Shown here: positions 13,501 to 25,834 of the stretch, piece after piece
Numbering within the stretch: the first letter of the stretch is position 1
Layout: every line of letters begins with the position of its first letter
Assembly: GCA_012934845.2 (NCBI GenBank)
Contig: WNNJ02002011.1
Location: 265,065 to 329,064, forward strand
DNA: 64,000 nucleotides
Direction: 5' to 3'
From: Pomphorhynchus laevis
Lineage: Eukaryota > Acanthocephala > Palaeacanthocephala > Echinorhynchida > Pomphorhynchidae
The notes under the pieces: model-generated
Database searches by the model: none
What the model was told of the DNA's origin: nothing
What the model saw: the letters and a program-made list of their open reading frames with translations, nothing else
Translations under genes and position numbers: made by a program

Positions 13501-16500
13501 GGAGAGAAATACCAACTCCTGAAGATAGCTATTGCAAAGTCGAAAGCTAGAGAACATTATATTTATTGTACTTGATTGCATCTGTGAGCTGAAATTTCTT
13601 TCTGGTTGTGGCACGATATTATCCTCACAAGTGTTCATCTTATTTTTGATAATCAGTACGCTACTAATCGGTCTGGGTAGGTCTCATCAGCTGCTGACCC
13701 AGACCTACATTTCACGTTTCGACCCTTATTATCTGCTTTCTCCGTACACTGATGCTGATCGGATTTGAACTCAGGACGTCCGTATCGCGATTTAACGTTA
13801 CATCCACTAGTAATATACAGAAATATAGTAATATAAAGTAATATACAGAAATGTATATCTACACCACTGGAGCAGCCAGCCTAGTGGATGTAACATTAAA
13901 TCGCGATACAGACGTCCTGAGTTCAAATCCGATCAACATCAGTCTACGGAGAAAGCAGATAATAAGGGTCGAAACGTAAAATTTAGGTCTGGGTCAGCAG
14001 CTGATGAGACCTACCCAGACCGATATTATTAGCGTACTGCTGTATCACAAATAAGATTATATTTATAATTGAATTTCTCTTGATGTAAAAAATTAAAATT
14101 AAAGTACATTTTTCATTGAATGTAATCTTAAATGATATAAAATTTTGTTTCAAATTTTTGATAATAACATTTTTAAATTTAAAGTCAAAATATGTGGCTT
14201 TAGATAAATGATTTGATCGGTAAAACCAAGTTGGATCAATGATAATTTTGATTTTAAAATCAAAATTGTATGATAAACTAGTTATTCACACAATAAGATA
14301 ATAATTTAAAGTGAAAACGTAAAAGGTTTTTTAATATGACTTTGTTATTTTTATATTACTTTTAGAAACTTAAAATTTATTAAAAAATATAATAATAATG
14401 TAACAAAATACGATGATCGAATTGCCTATATATAGAGAAAGCAAATCCGCTTGACTTTACTTTGAACTGAGGATACAGTACGAATACAAGGAATATACTC
14501 AAACATGTTGTCAAGATCCAATATAAAAACGGTCATTACATAGAGAACAATATATTCATTATTGTTTATTTCTCTCGATGTATAAAAATAAAATCAAAGA
14601 ACATTTTTCATCGAATGTAATCTTAAATGATATAAGCAAAATTTAATAACTCGGTATTTTTGTGAACTGGTATAACATGTGCCAGAATAAAAATAGAGAT
14701 TGCAGATCATCAGAATGAACTGCCATATTATCAGACATTCAAAATATATCATCTCGTTTGACGTAATAAGACCTAACTGTAAGCAAACAAATCATTGAAA
14801 TATATTTTATTTGTTTATTTTATTTTATTTTGTGATTAATAATTTAATCACAAAATCTAAATTAAAAAATTAGTAACTCAAATATTTTATTAGATTTAAT
14901 CACAACAAGGGTTTTAACGGCAGTATCCATGGGGCCATTAAAGTAAAGATTGGTCTGCTCGCTTGTTGTACGATTCAAAAAAGGAAACTACACATTTAAA
15001 TAAAAATATAAATAATATAAAAGTAAAATTATCCGTTTGATTAAGTCAGTATATTTTCAGTAAACATAATTCAGGTTGTTATGCATTAATGTGTTTACTC
15101 GCATTCTTAATTACGGAAAAGTCATACACATAAATGGGGTCCAATAATTTATCCCGTTTTAACTATTTTATATATAAATAGTAAATATATGCAGAAAATG
15201 TGTCGAAACATATTCCGGTGAATGAATTAAATATAGCATAACAATCTTCAATCGTTTAACAGTATTTTCCGTCGAAAATAGGGGTGGCTGAATCATATGA
15301 TCAAAAAAGAGGGCAAAACAGTTAGATACTGATATCTTATTCATTTTCTTTTCATTTATTGTTTGTATTCATACATTGCTTTTCATTTATTTAACCTTCA
15401 GATCATGACACCACCAAGTTTCTCGATCCAATGTGCTCAAGCTTTCTTGCAACTCGCTATTCTATGAACTGATATGCGGTATATGTCCAGATGTTTTCGT
15501 GTCGCTTTATATAACCAAACCACTTAAGTGTCTTTCTTTCGACTATATAAACTATTCTCGAAATCCTTATTTGGTTCAATAACTCATAGTTTTTAACGAT
15601 ATCTTTCATGGAGATACTTTTGTTTAGTGTCCTGACATCTTATTTTTCATCAGTTAGGTTTTCTATTTATATATTATTTTGATGCGAATGAAGGAAATGA
15701 AGATAGTGCATTTTGTTTTAAGTGAGAGTCCTAGTTTGTAAATAGGTCATTATATTTTACAAAACTTTACCCAAACTGTGCGTGCTCTCACAAACGTTAA
15801 CAGTTAATTCCCGAGATAACAGAATAAAATTTGCAATTCTGTAAAATCCCGAGAATTAAAATTTTCAAATGTTATTGCTTTTATAGAAAAACAAATTGCT
15901 AGTATTAGCATTGATATGATTTGATAGGGTAATTTGCAGTTATAGTCTTAATTTGTTTGCTAATGTAATAACTCAGTTTATTTGTAAAATTAAATGAATT
16001 GCTAATTAAATTCGGATTTTATATATTTTAAATGCACTTCTAACTTAAATAATTATATTTTAAGTACCATATTTGCTTCACACATGTCATGTTGAACATT
16101 TGCAAGGCTCTCTTTAGACATTCTTGGTGGCTGAAACTTATCCATAATCGCCGCGTGTCTCAAAGTAGGTAGCTGAGTGCCAAATTCGACAAGAAATTTA
16201 TCCATGTATTTGATGTACTTTAGATACATTCGACGATATTCTTTTTCGGCTTCAATTAATCTTTTCATCTCATCACTTACAGGATGCTATTTATATTAAA
16301 TAATTTTTGTATATAAATTATTAAATTTTTTAAAGGGTGATTATTTTGTTATAGATTTCATTTATTTATAAAGGAAATTTCGTATTTCTAAATCATATAT
16401 AATGGTGGTGAACGGATGTGCTGAGTAAACAATATATTCTAAATCAGTATATATTTAAAAAAAAATTAAATATATAACGAGCGAATAGATAAGAAGTGAA

Positions 16501-19500
16501 ATCGTTCATTTCAAATTAATTACAAAGATCATATTTAAAAATTAGAATTTAATAATAAAATATATCCTGAAATTATTAACAGAATTTTAACTGTAACTTG
16601 AAATGAATTTTTAGTTTTGCCTTTTGAATATAAGTATAGTAGCGATTTTGTTTATATGACTATCTGTTTTTACCTATCCAAATTTCCGTAACAATTCAGA
16701 CAAGGATTTTTCCACGGATCTGCGGGATATTTGGTCTCGCTGCTAAGTTTGGTAGATAAATAGGGTCCGAAACTTAATAATATTGCAGTTATATCATTTT
16801 AACTCTAATCTTGACTACATCCTATATTATTTATTACTCGATTTATAACGGTACTGGATTATAAAATTATTTTTAAGATAAAGATATTTTCATATATTAA
16901 AACAATAGACTCAATAATAAAGTCATATACTGATAAATTAGCTGTACAATCGAGATGGCAGTATAATGCTTAAGTATTTATAATTTGCCACAAATTTTAG
17001 CTGTTCATTAAGTAATGTTGGTCAGTCCGACAAAGAAGTCCTTCTCTACAGAACTTCATGACTCTCGATTTATTTATGTACTTAGCTGATTGCAATCGAA
17101 AAATTTAAGCGATTATAAATTATCAGAGATGATCACCAGATCGTCTGCGGAAAGAGTAACTCTAATGTTATTTGTTTTGCATCAACTAGATAATTTTTTA
17201 TAATTCAATTGTCATATAAAAATAGAAATATCTAAATCTTAAAATGAATTTTTATAACCAGAATTTTTATGAACCAATTAATAGATAATATTTTAATATT
17301 TTAATATTTTAATATAATTATTTTAATATTTTAATATAATTATTTTAATATTAATATTTTAATATATTAATATTTTAATATATTAATATTTTAATATAAT
17401 TATTTTAATATTAATATTAATATTTTAATATATTAATATTTTAATATAAATATTAATATTTTAATATATTAACATTATTAATATTAATATTATAAGTATT
17501 AAAATATTACTTTAATATTTTAAGTGTTTAATAAACAATGAATAATTTATAATTTAATTATTAAATAAATATTAACTGAAATAATTGCATCAACTAGATA
17601 AATTTTTTTATAATTCAATTGTCATATAAGAATATAAATATCTAAATCTTAAAATGAATTTTTATAACCCAGAATTTTTATGAACCAATTAATAGATAAT
17701 ATTTTAATAAATATTTAATATTTTTACAGTAAAATCTTTATATTTATCTTGTACACAATCTTTGCAAAACATGATTATTTTTCTATTTAGTACACTATAA
17801 GTAATTCAAAAATAATTGATTGTGAATAAGGAGCATTCAAAAGTCGAACAACTTTTTTCTTTGTCGCGAAAAAGGAGCACATATCTTGAAAGAATGGTGG
17901 AGGTCGAGCTTGCCCGTTATTAATAACACCCGTTATTCTCTCATGTTATGGTGGAAACGGCAAGGAATGCACAACACTGTTCCAAAAGATATCAGGTGAA
18001 ACGGATCGGAAACCCCGGACTTTGTACGCGGATGAAATTCGAAAACTACGATCTCGCATCGGCGTGCTTCTCGCAAAGGTGTGTTCGCACTGCACCCGCG
18101 CTCAACGTTCTGCAATCCATCGTCCTTGCGGAATTTATTGTCCACATTGATCTGATTGAATAAATTAATTAAAGGACCCATTTTTAAAAAATAATAAAAT
18201 TGTAAATGCAGCGTCTTATAGATTTTACTATTTCCTCCCTGTTTTGTTCATATAAAACAATAAGTTATCGTGAATTTTTAAACAAAGTTTGAATTATCAA
18301 TACTAAACAACTGTTTGATAAACAAGTAAAAAAGAAAGATCACATTTATTATAGTAACATTTAATTATTGCAATTTTTATCGATGGATTTAAACTTAAAG
18401 CATAATAATCAACAAATATTATTATACTTTATTAATTAAACACTTCGAATACTTTCATGTTGTATTACAGATTAACATTTGGTGATTATTTATTAGAAAA
18501 ATAATTGATTATGGAAAAATTAATAAAATATTTATGATAGCAAATAATTAATAAATCCTAATAAGTAATAAATAAAAGATAAACGTATTTACACACTATC
18601 TTTAAATTTGTAATATTGTAAATAAAACATTTATAAACGAATAACTTAAAAAATATTCAATTATACTTTTTGCTTACTTTAAATTCAAGATTACGTATTT
18701 TATATATTAAAAATTATAAAATAAATAAAAATAAGTAAATAAATTGTTTACTTTAAATTCAAGTTTGATTATGATCAATTTAGCTAGCTGAGTTTTCGTA
18801 GTTTTTACATATTTTCACGAATAATTTAAAAAATATTCGATTATACTTTTTGCTTAACTTAAATTCAAATTTAATTTTAATGTTTTAAAATACCAATAAA
18901 TTATATCTTAAAATTTGCCACAAATCCGTTATTTTTTCATTTATTCAATTCAAATTACTCAGTAAATATTAATAAGTGATACATAAATGACTTAGAACAA
19001 AACCCATACCATTTTAGTTTCAATTTAATGGATTAAAACAAAAATCTTATTTATGAACAGTAATGCTAATTAGCAATAAATCAGTTAACGCTGCCAATCA
19101 GTTAACGCTGTTAAGTATGACTATTCAGATAGTCATGTTCAGACACCTATTGCCGATGATGATCTGTGGACATATTTGTCAGTTGGTCACAGAATCGTCT
19201 AGCAAATATGAACGTTCAATTTTCCCAAATGAATTTTTTTTGTTGTGAATTATTTTTAATATTGAGAAATATTCTTACTGTTGATAAATATTAGCACAAG
19301 TGCAGCAGTCTTTTTTTTATCAAAAACACAAACAAATTTATAACTAAAAACATTTTTTATCGAATTCGTTTTCTCCATTTAACTTGTTAATTTTGATTTT
19401 ATCTCTTTAACGACATCTTAAGAAAGTTTTGTCTACTAATCAATTTGGATCCCTCAATAGAAATTGACCGAATTGGTGTAAATTACCATACAAAAAATAA

Positions 19501-22500
19501 AAGTATCGAAAACTAAAAGTAATTAGAAACAAACATACCTGAATATCGTCTTCATCATCTTCTGAATGTTTAACAACGGCTGGTTTTGTTCGTTCATCCC
19601 ATTCAGTAAACAAGTCCTGCATTAACTGAGTAGAATGATCAGTACTCTTAACACAACTGCCATGAAATTCTATGCCGCTGTCAGTTGCTGATTGTAACAG
19701 CTCTTTGACTTTTACTATTTTTTAGAAAAGGAAAATAGTAATAAATATATGGACTGTCGATGTGGTACCTAAAACTTCGGCATATGTCATACATTTGTTT
19801 TCATCTGGACCTTTAGCTTTACAAGACTAAAAGTACAATTAAGAAAGATAAATATTATCAAAGTTCATCTAAAATATTAATATATATGATATTTTATCGA
19901 ATATAATTATATTTTATCATTGCCCAAAAGGTGTTAAAAATGCTCTTAATATTTTAAATATAAATATAAAATATATTATTGTTAAATTGATATTTTAGGC
20001 TTAAAACTTTAGTTTTCATCAATTCAAACTTTTCAGATCACTCAACATATATTTACGTTACATTATTTTGCAGTAAATAAATTCAAAAAATAGAACTTTA
20101 TCAAAAATGAATTTTATAATTCAATGTTTTTACGAACTGATTATTAGAATATATTATTCTAATAAATATATTCTAATAAATATAACATTTATTCTAATAA
20201 ATATACAGTTCATTAGAATAAAGACTAATGCCAAATTAACATAATTTATAATATATTTTGATATGGTTGGTAAACTTATACAGAAATAAGTCCATTGAAG
20301 AAGTAAAATTCAAATTTAAGAAAAATGTAAATTGAGCTTAGAAAATCTTGAAAATTCGAGTAGCCCACTTTATTGAGGAAACAATCTTGTACAATAGCTA
20401 AATTTGATAAATGATACTGTGGATACAGTGGATACATTGATCATTGCCATATTATGACAATGACATTGTTGTGATTGGTGAATCTGTATCATTTAAATTT
20501 AACCGAACTATCCGGCTTTTCCGCGTGGGTTACATGTAGATTTCTTAAATGGACAAGATGGCTTATGACGTATATCGGGCTTTATTGACCCTAACTGAGA
20601 ATTTTACCTTACTGACGAAAACAAACTTCTCGATTTAATATAAATAAATGCAAAAAGTCAGAATATTTTTATCTTTAAAAAGAATTTTTATATATTTTTT
20701 GGTCATAAACTGATTAAAAATAATTTTAAAAGCCATAACTTATATGAATTTATTAATAGATAATATACTGTGTATTATACTAAATATTATTCGTCATCAC
20801 AGAGGCTACATATTTGTAGATAATTATTAAATAATTAAATAATTATTATTAATAAATAATTTTTTTAATGATTATGAAAAATAAAGTGTCTGAAAAATAA
20901 CAACCAATAAAAATAATAACAATGTCACAAGAAGTTGGTGAAAATTCATCAACATTTTGTAAATTCATCCTAGTCTTCACGGATGACTGGGCGGTTACGT
21001 GCAGAGCGCAACACTCGGAGGCATCTAGAAACCATCCTCGCCAGCCTGATCCCGATCTTCGAGCGCAACCTGTTCAGCTCAATTCCGTAGATAGACAAAA
21101 TTTTCTTCGCTGTTATTAATACGACAATCCTACGGAGGATAATAGTACAATCTTTTCCTTCACCTCCAGAGCAAGAGAATATTGCAGGAACGAAAGAGGC
21201 CTGTTCGACTTGAGTAACACGCTTAATGTATTTCCTCCTCTTTCATAGCTCGTGGTATTAACAGCTGGCATTTGATTCCTTCAAGAGATTAGACGGAGCG
21301 TGTAAATTGTATACACAAATGTCAACGAATGTTCGCTCCGTCCTATCCCCGAAAAGAACCTCGCATGCTATATATAAACAAGCCTCTCTTTCCGTCGTCG
21401 TTGATGGATACTCGAAAGAAGTGCTAGCTGTGAGAGGAGTCAGCATTGGTTCGACCTGAACGTTGTGGCAAACTTTTGTCAACTCTGAGGCAATCATATC
21501 GCGAACGCAGTCGTGACACATTAACGGTAAGTCTCTGAGCGGGCAAGAGAGAACGTGCTGGATAGTGTTCGATAGACCGCATCGGCAGCATTTCAGGATG
21601 TCCAAGTTCTCTAGTCCATATCTTGCTAGCATGGCATCGCAAAATTCCTCATTACTAAGCCGTGTGTGACCCAATGTGCAATCGCATACTATAATTGTCA
21701 AAAATTCAAATATTTTGTTACTGACTATCTTTATGACTGTATACTAGCCATTACCGCTAGCTTTTACTTAGTTTAACATTGTAATATCGTAAGAGCTCAT
21801 CAAATATTTGATTAAAAGCATCAAACAATAAAACATTTATATAAACTGAAATATAGCACGAAATAAGTGAACTCATTTCCACTAAAAAATCAAAATTTAA
21901 AATTTAAATTTTTAGTACAATCCCATTTTTGTTAAAATATTACTTCATTAACGTATCTGTACACGCAGAAGATTAATTATATAATTAATTATATAATTAA
22001 TTAGATAATTAATTATATAATTAATTATATATTAATTATATAAATTAATTAATTTTATAACCGAATCTAATTAATTAAATTAATTAAGACCCATCCAGAC
22101 TGATTGACCATATTTAATTTCTATAACTTAGATCAGAAATGGGTAAGATTGATCACTTTAGGAGGCATATTTTCATCCTGCTTTGAAACGAAGCATAAAT
22201 TTATAAATTTATAAAATGTAATAATTTTAATATCAAGCAAAAACAGCTTTATATAATTAACAGTTAATGTATTGTGAACTTTAACAGCGAGGTCACTATT
22301 ATTAACATTTATATTACTCAAAATAAACCGCATCGAATTTTTTAGATGTTTGTTTGTTTTCTTGTACGAATAACCGACTATTCTTAACCGCGAGATAGAT
22401 GAAAATGCTCGGCATAACAGATTCGCCACGCAGGCTGACGGTTATTCATATGTGATCAAGATCATAAAATTGATGATGTTCACGTTAACATAGATTTTTA

Positions 22501-23331
22501 GCAAATATTACAACTGCGGATTTTATACTCAAAACAAGGTTCCATTTCAACTTTATAATATACAATTACATATGAAATTCTTGTTAAAAACTTAATTCAA
22601 AAACAATAATTTAAGTTAAATTCACAACTCTAAAATTGATTGGGCAATGTATTTGGTTAATATAAGTTACAAATATATAAGTTACATATAACATATGAAA
22701 TAACTTATGCAACACAACATTTATATAAGTTATGTCTTTATAAGTTACAAAATATTTTTATTTTATAACAATTAATTTAAAATTTTCGAATTAATTTTTT
22801 AATAATTAAATTATTTTTATTAATTGTTTAAGTACTATTATTTGTTTTAAATACACGAGGCACAAATACACATTCCATAACTCACTCCTATTGCCAATGC
22901 TTCACAAAGCATGTGAGACAATGCTTTGTTCTCTGATCTTCTTTTCATATAATTTTTGGATATTTCTTCAGTCTAGCAACAACTACATATTTATATAAAA
23001 CTAAAATTTCGTATACCTCTTCAGAGATAACTTCATCTATTGATTCAAGTGTATAATCTACTTGTTTACCGACAGACGATTCATTTACCTGATCAGGCAG
23101 GACGCTAAAATATAAATATTATTTTCAGTGTACGCGTTTTTCCTCAAACCGAGATTGGGTCGATAATGATTCCTTTTTAACTTTAGGAATTGAAGTATCT
23201 TCTAATGACTTTTGATGTATTATCTTATCAACAAAGCATTGAACGTATTCGATATTATCGTGAAAGGGAACATAACATTGTATTCTTTGTACATCGACCA
23301 CATCAGTACTACTCCCAGCTTTGTGTTTCAT
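10537..23331 (-). CDS. Gene B: eight-exon helical/coiled-coil protein, unrecognised
   Basis: Exons on the minus strand are 23134-23331, 23017-23088, 22886-22972, 19769-19826, 19539-19714, 16068-16286, 12564-12701 and 10537-10731. Every intron starts GT and ends AG, phases agree throughout, and the joined frame gives about 380 residues. The start ATG at 23331 opens MKHKAGSSTDVV; the end is KNIKKHLQNINKLRVL-stop. Introns run 45, 44, 3059, 54, 3252, 3366 and 1832 nt in order. Acidic 'HSEDDEDDIQ' closes exon 5; exon 6 holds EAEKEYRRMYLKYIKYMDKF; exons 7-8 are heptad-like Lys/Glu/Gln-rich helix. The last part ('KLHDFQ...LSMQVKNIKKH') loosely recalls the C-terminal coiled coils of CCDC96/CCDC113-type ciliary proteins, but the likeness is too weak to name it. 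No signal peptide or membrane segment is seen. A small exon in the long introns could have been missed. Confidence 0.7.
10960..11480 (-). repeat. Penelope-associated repeat with P module, in gene B intron 7
   Basis: The part around 10970-11080 (words AACTGGGTATTGG...) recurs inverted at 54585-54720. The part 11340-11480 is a P module: on the minus-to-plus reading it has CATCAGT, GGAAATACG, CCGAAACCTGATAACATAGCAGG and ACTGATGACC in order. The same order is seen at 36.8, 51.6 and 52.4 kb. Confidence 0.5.
11690..11990 (-). pseudogene. Penelope-like RT fragment
   Basis: Translating the minus strand gives a decayed version of the 'LNKTNI..K.G.YLDMN' to 'LYRKD.IFKF' to 'CIPYNIKYNTLNNEILRI' region of a reverse transcriptase. 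Better preserved copies are at 51128-51494 and 52013-52291. Only the segment after the catalytic motif remains. Confidence 0.5.
13155..13405. repeat. Foldback repeat, about 95-bp arms
   Basis: It begins ATCTTTGTTGCCTTTCATTAT and ends with the complement ATAATGAAAGGCAACAAAGAT. The arms also share CTTCGTTTCCAATCACT / AGTGATTGGAAACGAAGG, around a centre with GACCTAG words. It is non-coding and lies in intron 6 of gene B. Likely a non-autonomous DNA element; the superfamily is not clear. Confidence 0.65.
13560..13810 (-). mobile_element. tRNA-derived SINE, inverted copy
   Basis: Mirror image of the SINE at 13862-14050, separated from it by about 50 bp of AATATACAGAAATA-type sequence. It carries the tRNA-like B box on the minus strand near 13767, the structured module around 13676-13740, and a longer 3' tail (13560-13650: 'GGCACGATATTATCCTCACA') that is shared with the palindrome at 58.9 kb. 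Confidence 0.65.
13862..14050 (+). mobile_element. tRNA-derived SINE with structured 3' domain
   Basis: The head resembles a tRNA: GGAGCAGCC..., an A-box-like CCAGCCTAGTGG (13876-13887) and a B-box-like AGTTCAAATCC (13920-13930). That is the internal Pol III promoter layout of SINEs. The body continues to GGGTC-GAAACG (13966-13976), then a hairpin GGTCTGGGT (13986-13994) / ACCCAGACC (14013-14021) with CTGATGA (14001-14007) and GACC in the loop. The tail is TTAGCGTACTGCTGTATCA. No protein is encoded; mobilisation in trans by a LINE is the family norm, but its partner is not shown here. Confidence 0.7.
14660..14770 (-). repeat. Degraded P module
   Basis: The words GATCATCAGAATGAACTGCCATATTATCAGAC follow the P-module order seen at 11355-11475, but the rest is lost. 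It is a scrap inside gene B intron 6 and has no coding content. Confidence 0.35.
16630..16810 (+). repeat. Degraded P module
   Basis: GGTCTCGCTGCTAAGTTTGG, then GGGTCCGAAACTTAATAATATTGCAG keep the order of the P module at 36.8 kb with many substitutions. It sits in intron 5 of gene B. Confidence 0.35.
17176..17707. repeat. Direct 120-bp repeats around an (ATTTTA)n tract
   Basis: The segment at 17176-17297 (GCATCAACTAGATAA...ATAGATAATATTTTAAT) recurs almost unchanged at 17587-17707. Between them is a tract of ATTTTAATATTTTAATATA-type repeats at 17290-17520. The layout suggests replication slippage or unequal exchange around the simple tract. Confidence 0.65.
17880..18180. other. GC-richer patch, possible old element remnant
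   Basis: Base composition jumps relative to both flanks. Both strands have an open frame of 70-80 codons, and one plus-strand frame reads RKPRTLYADEIRKLRSRIG, vaguely like a transposase helix-turn-helix. The likeness is too weak to name it. It lies in intron 5 of gene B, so a host coding exon is also possible but no matching splice phase was found. Confidence 0.3.
20960..21701 (-). mobile_element. LINE 3' fragment: zinc knuckle and nuclease-like C-terminus
   Basis: Minus-strand frame 21258-21701 has CCRCGLSNTIQHVLSC, a C-x2-C-x7-H-x3-C zinc knuckle, then CHDCVRDMIASELTKVCHNV, VEPML and RTFVDICVYN. A second frame at about 20990-21240 reads KRRKYIKRVTQVEQASFVPA. The same blocks in the same order occur in the larger element at 41.1-43.6 kb (HVLSCRKGALPTIRHNEIRD; EERITEIEHASFFPVTF). 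It is the C-terminal third of a related but distinct copy, 5'-truncated, in gene B intron 3. Clearly higher GC than its surroundings. Confidence 0.65.
21960..22060. repeat. (TTAATTATATAA)n tract
   Basis: Runs of TTAATTATATAA and TTAATTAGATAA form a short simple repeat. No gene content. Confidence 0.6.
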
Positions 23332-24580
23332 GGTACTCTTTAAGGTACATTAAAATCCATTTCAAGTATTTCGTTAAGTTTATATCATACCGTAATGTAA
23401 ATTATAATAATAAAGTGTATCGATTTAAAAAGAGTTGGTTTGGAGTTTATATTGAACTAATATTATGCTATTATATTACTAATTAGATAGTTACATATTG
23501 GCTATGATGTATTACGTTTAATCTGTTCGCTATGCTATATTATGCGATGGATCAATTATTTGTATATTTGATACCAATTAATAATTTTCCATTTATCTTA
23601 TTTATCAATAATAATGATCAATAAATAAAAAAATATTTATAAAGATTATTTATTATAATCCGTCGTTCAAACAGTTTGTCGATTGTGTAAACTATCAGGC
23701 AGTTTCGATTTGGGCTGCAAATTGTGAATCGCAACGTGCTTGAATTCATGCTCATTTTCATTAGTTCAAGGATAAAAATTAAAATTGGTAAACTTGATAT
23801 GAGTAATCTATTATAGTTTTGGATGTGAACAACAGTTATTCTAACATTGTTAATTTAATTATTTGAGTTGTCATTTATAAATTATTTATTATAAATCGAT
23901 TGTCAACTAATCAGAAAATATTTTAAATCAAATATTCTAAAAATATTTGATTTAAAATTTAATTATTAAACAAATATATATTTTTAGTGTAAACGTTTCG
24001 ATGCTTTAAATATTTTTTCTGATGATGTATCCTTTTGACGATTTTATGCCATCAACAAAATATGTTAATTGATTTTTAAAAAAGAGAATGAAATAAATTT
24101 GTTTCTTTAAAATTAGTAGAATTTTCGATAGTTGACTGCTATTAGCATCAGGACAATAAATCTTTTTTGTTTAAAAAACACTATTGTTGAAATTATGATA
24201 AAAGCAAATTTGCCGACAAAAAAAAACTTGAAAAAATAAAAACCAATTTGAAATAGCGAATCATTAAGCGTTGCATAATAATGGACAACAACTAAAACCT
24301 TCTAATAATAAAAAAATCCTCATTATGAGAATGAATTACAGGAAATATTATTCAAAGAATGAACGTAACTAAAATTAACCTATTAATAAAAAATATGTTT
24401 GATAATTTCGGGATCTTTTTACATTATGACTATTTTAAACCTAGAGCCATTTAGGTGTTGCATACACGACAACAGAAATGTTTTAAAAATTGAAACATAC
24501 TTAATAGAAAATCAAAAAATAACAAAAAATTAATTATTCAAAGAATGAACGTAACTAAAACAATATTTAGAACAGAAAGA
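23061..24580 (-). repeat. Segmental duplication, copy 1 (5' end of gene B)
   Basis: From CTTGTTTACCGACAGACG (23061) to about 24514 the sequence matches 44557-45994 at very high identity, with looser similarity to about 24580. The block holds the start of gene B exon 2, intron 1, exon 1 and roughly 1.2 kb upstream of the ATG. It therefore probably includes the gene's promoter. This copy is the one attached to the complete gene. Confidence 0.85.
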
Positions 24581-25830
24581 AAAATAAAACAGATCTAAGG
24601 GTTTAAATTTTATTCTAAAATAATAAATAGCGTTTTAGATTGCTAAAACAGCGGTCTGTTATACTTAAAACGTACTTTTAGTAGGATATACGTACTAATT
24701 AAAAAGCATTTTAGTTTACTTCTAATTTATGTATAAAAATACACTATAATCTTAAATTAATATGTCGTACCATTAACTTACAATTTCAAACGAAGATATT
24801 TAAAATATGTCAAGACTTATTTAGAAATCTTAGTTTATCAACACTGGAATTATAAAAAAATCTAATAATTTGGCGCCTTCTACAAGTAAAAAACGAATTT
24901 AGAAAAAATAAAAATTCTTATGTAAAAACATTAAATTATTAATTATTTTCAAATTTCATATTTACAGAAAACAAGCAACTGATAAAAACTTTCAGCCATT
25001 GGTTAAAACTTAAATTTTCGATTTAAAAATATATAATTTTTAGTAATATTAATTTTTATGATTTTATACACAACATTCTCATTTACCCTTATTTTTGCCT
25101 TTTTCTATAGACTAAGTAAAACAGATTTAGACAAATTTACAATATTTAGCTGATAACTATCAGCATCATCAGATAAACTGAATACATAGCACAAAATAAT
25201 GCGATTCTTTATAGTTATTAACGACTTTTTAATCATACGACAAAGGATATTACATATTATTAATAGTAATTAATAGCTGGCAGTTATTTTAAAATCAATT
25301 CCAGTAGTATGATGTGTAGCAAACATAAACATTTATCTAAGCATATAAACAAGTTAAGTTGGCAAAAGATGATTTTTAGTTGTAGGTAATTTTTAAAAAC
25401 GTTTTTAAATATTTGATAATCGTCAAGTAAGAGGAAATTAGCATTCTCAACAACGCATTTTATTGTTGTCACGAATAATCAGTGAGTAACATTTAACAAA
25501 TACTGTCAGCATAAACTATTCAATGACTATTAAATTATTAAAAAAACTAAACTCTAAAATTTTTGAATAATTGAATTTCAGTTAATTACTAAAGACAGAT
25601 TCTGATGACGCATTTGTTTATTATATTTTTATTGTCAATAAAACTAGATTAACCTGTGCTATTAACCAAGATTCGAAAGAGAGTAAATGTTCATGAATAT
25701 TTTTTATTTCTTCTCGAGAGAATACTGCGTCCTAGTTTGATGCTCATTTACGATGGAGTTAATTAATCACATAATTTAAATGCTAGTCGTGGAATCCAGT
25801 AGGAGATCCACACAGCCCACTGTTATTTTA
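24581..25830. other. No gene recognised
   Basis: AT-rich sequence upstream of gene B, without splice-consistent exons, recognisable element ends or strong repeats. Confidence 0.4.
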
Positions 25831-25834
25831 CCTC

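Noticed and set aside
13868-13935. A functional tRNA gene
   Set aside because: A- and B-box-like words are present, but the acceptor and anticodon arms do not pair properly and the unit continues into a SINE body.
13966-14021. Canonical type II hammerhead in the SINE module
   Set aside because: GAAA and CTGATGA with a pairing stem II are present, but the strand that should form stem I before CTGATGA is not complementary. Its partner lies after stem II, so the classical fold cannot form in one molecule.
17933-18181. Coding exon of gene B in a GC-richer patch
   Set aside because: Open frames exist on both strands, but neither has splice sites matching the phase of the neighbouring exons.
23089-23133. 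A 29-nt intron ending at the TTTTAG at 23105
   Set aside because: That acceptor breaks the reading frame; the CAG 16 nt further on keeps phase and gives 45 nt, close to the next intron's 44 nt.
23190-23486. 98-codon plus-strand frame, repeated at 44674-44970
   Set aside because: Antisense shadow of gene B exon 1 and its upstream region; its repetition is due to the segmental duplication, not to gene conservation.
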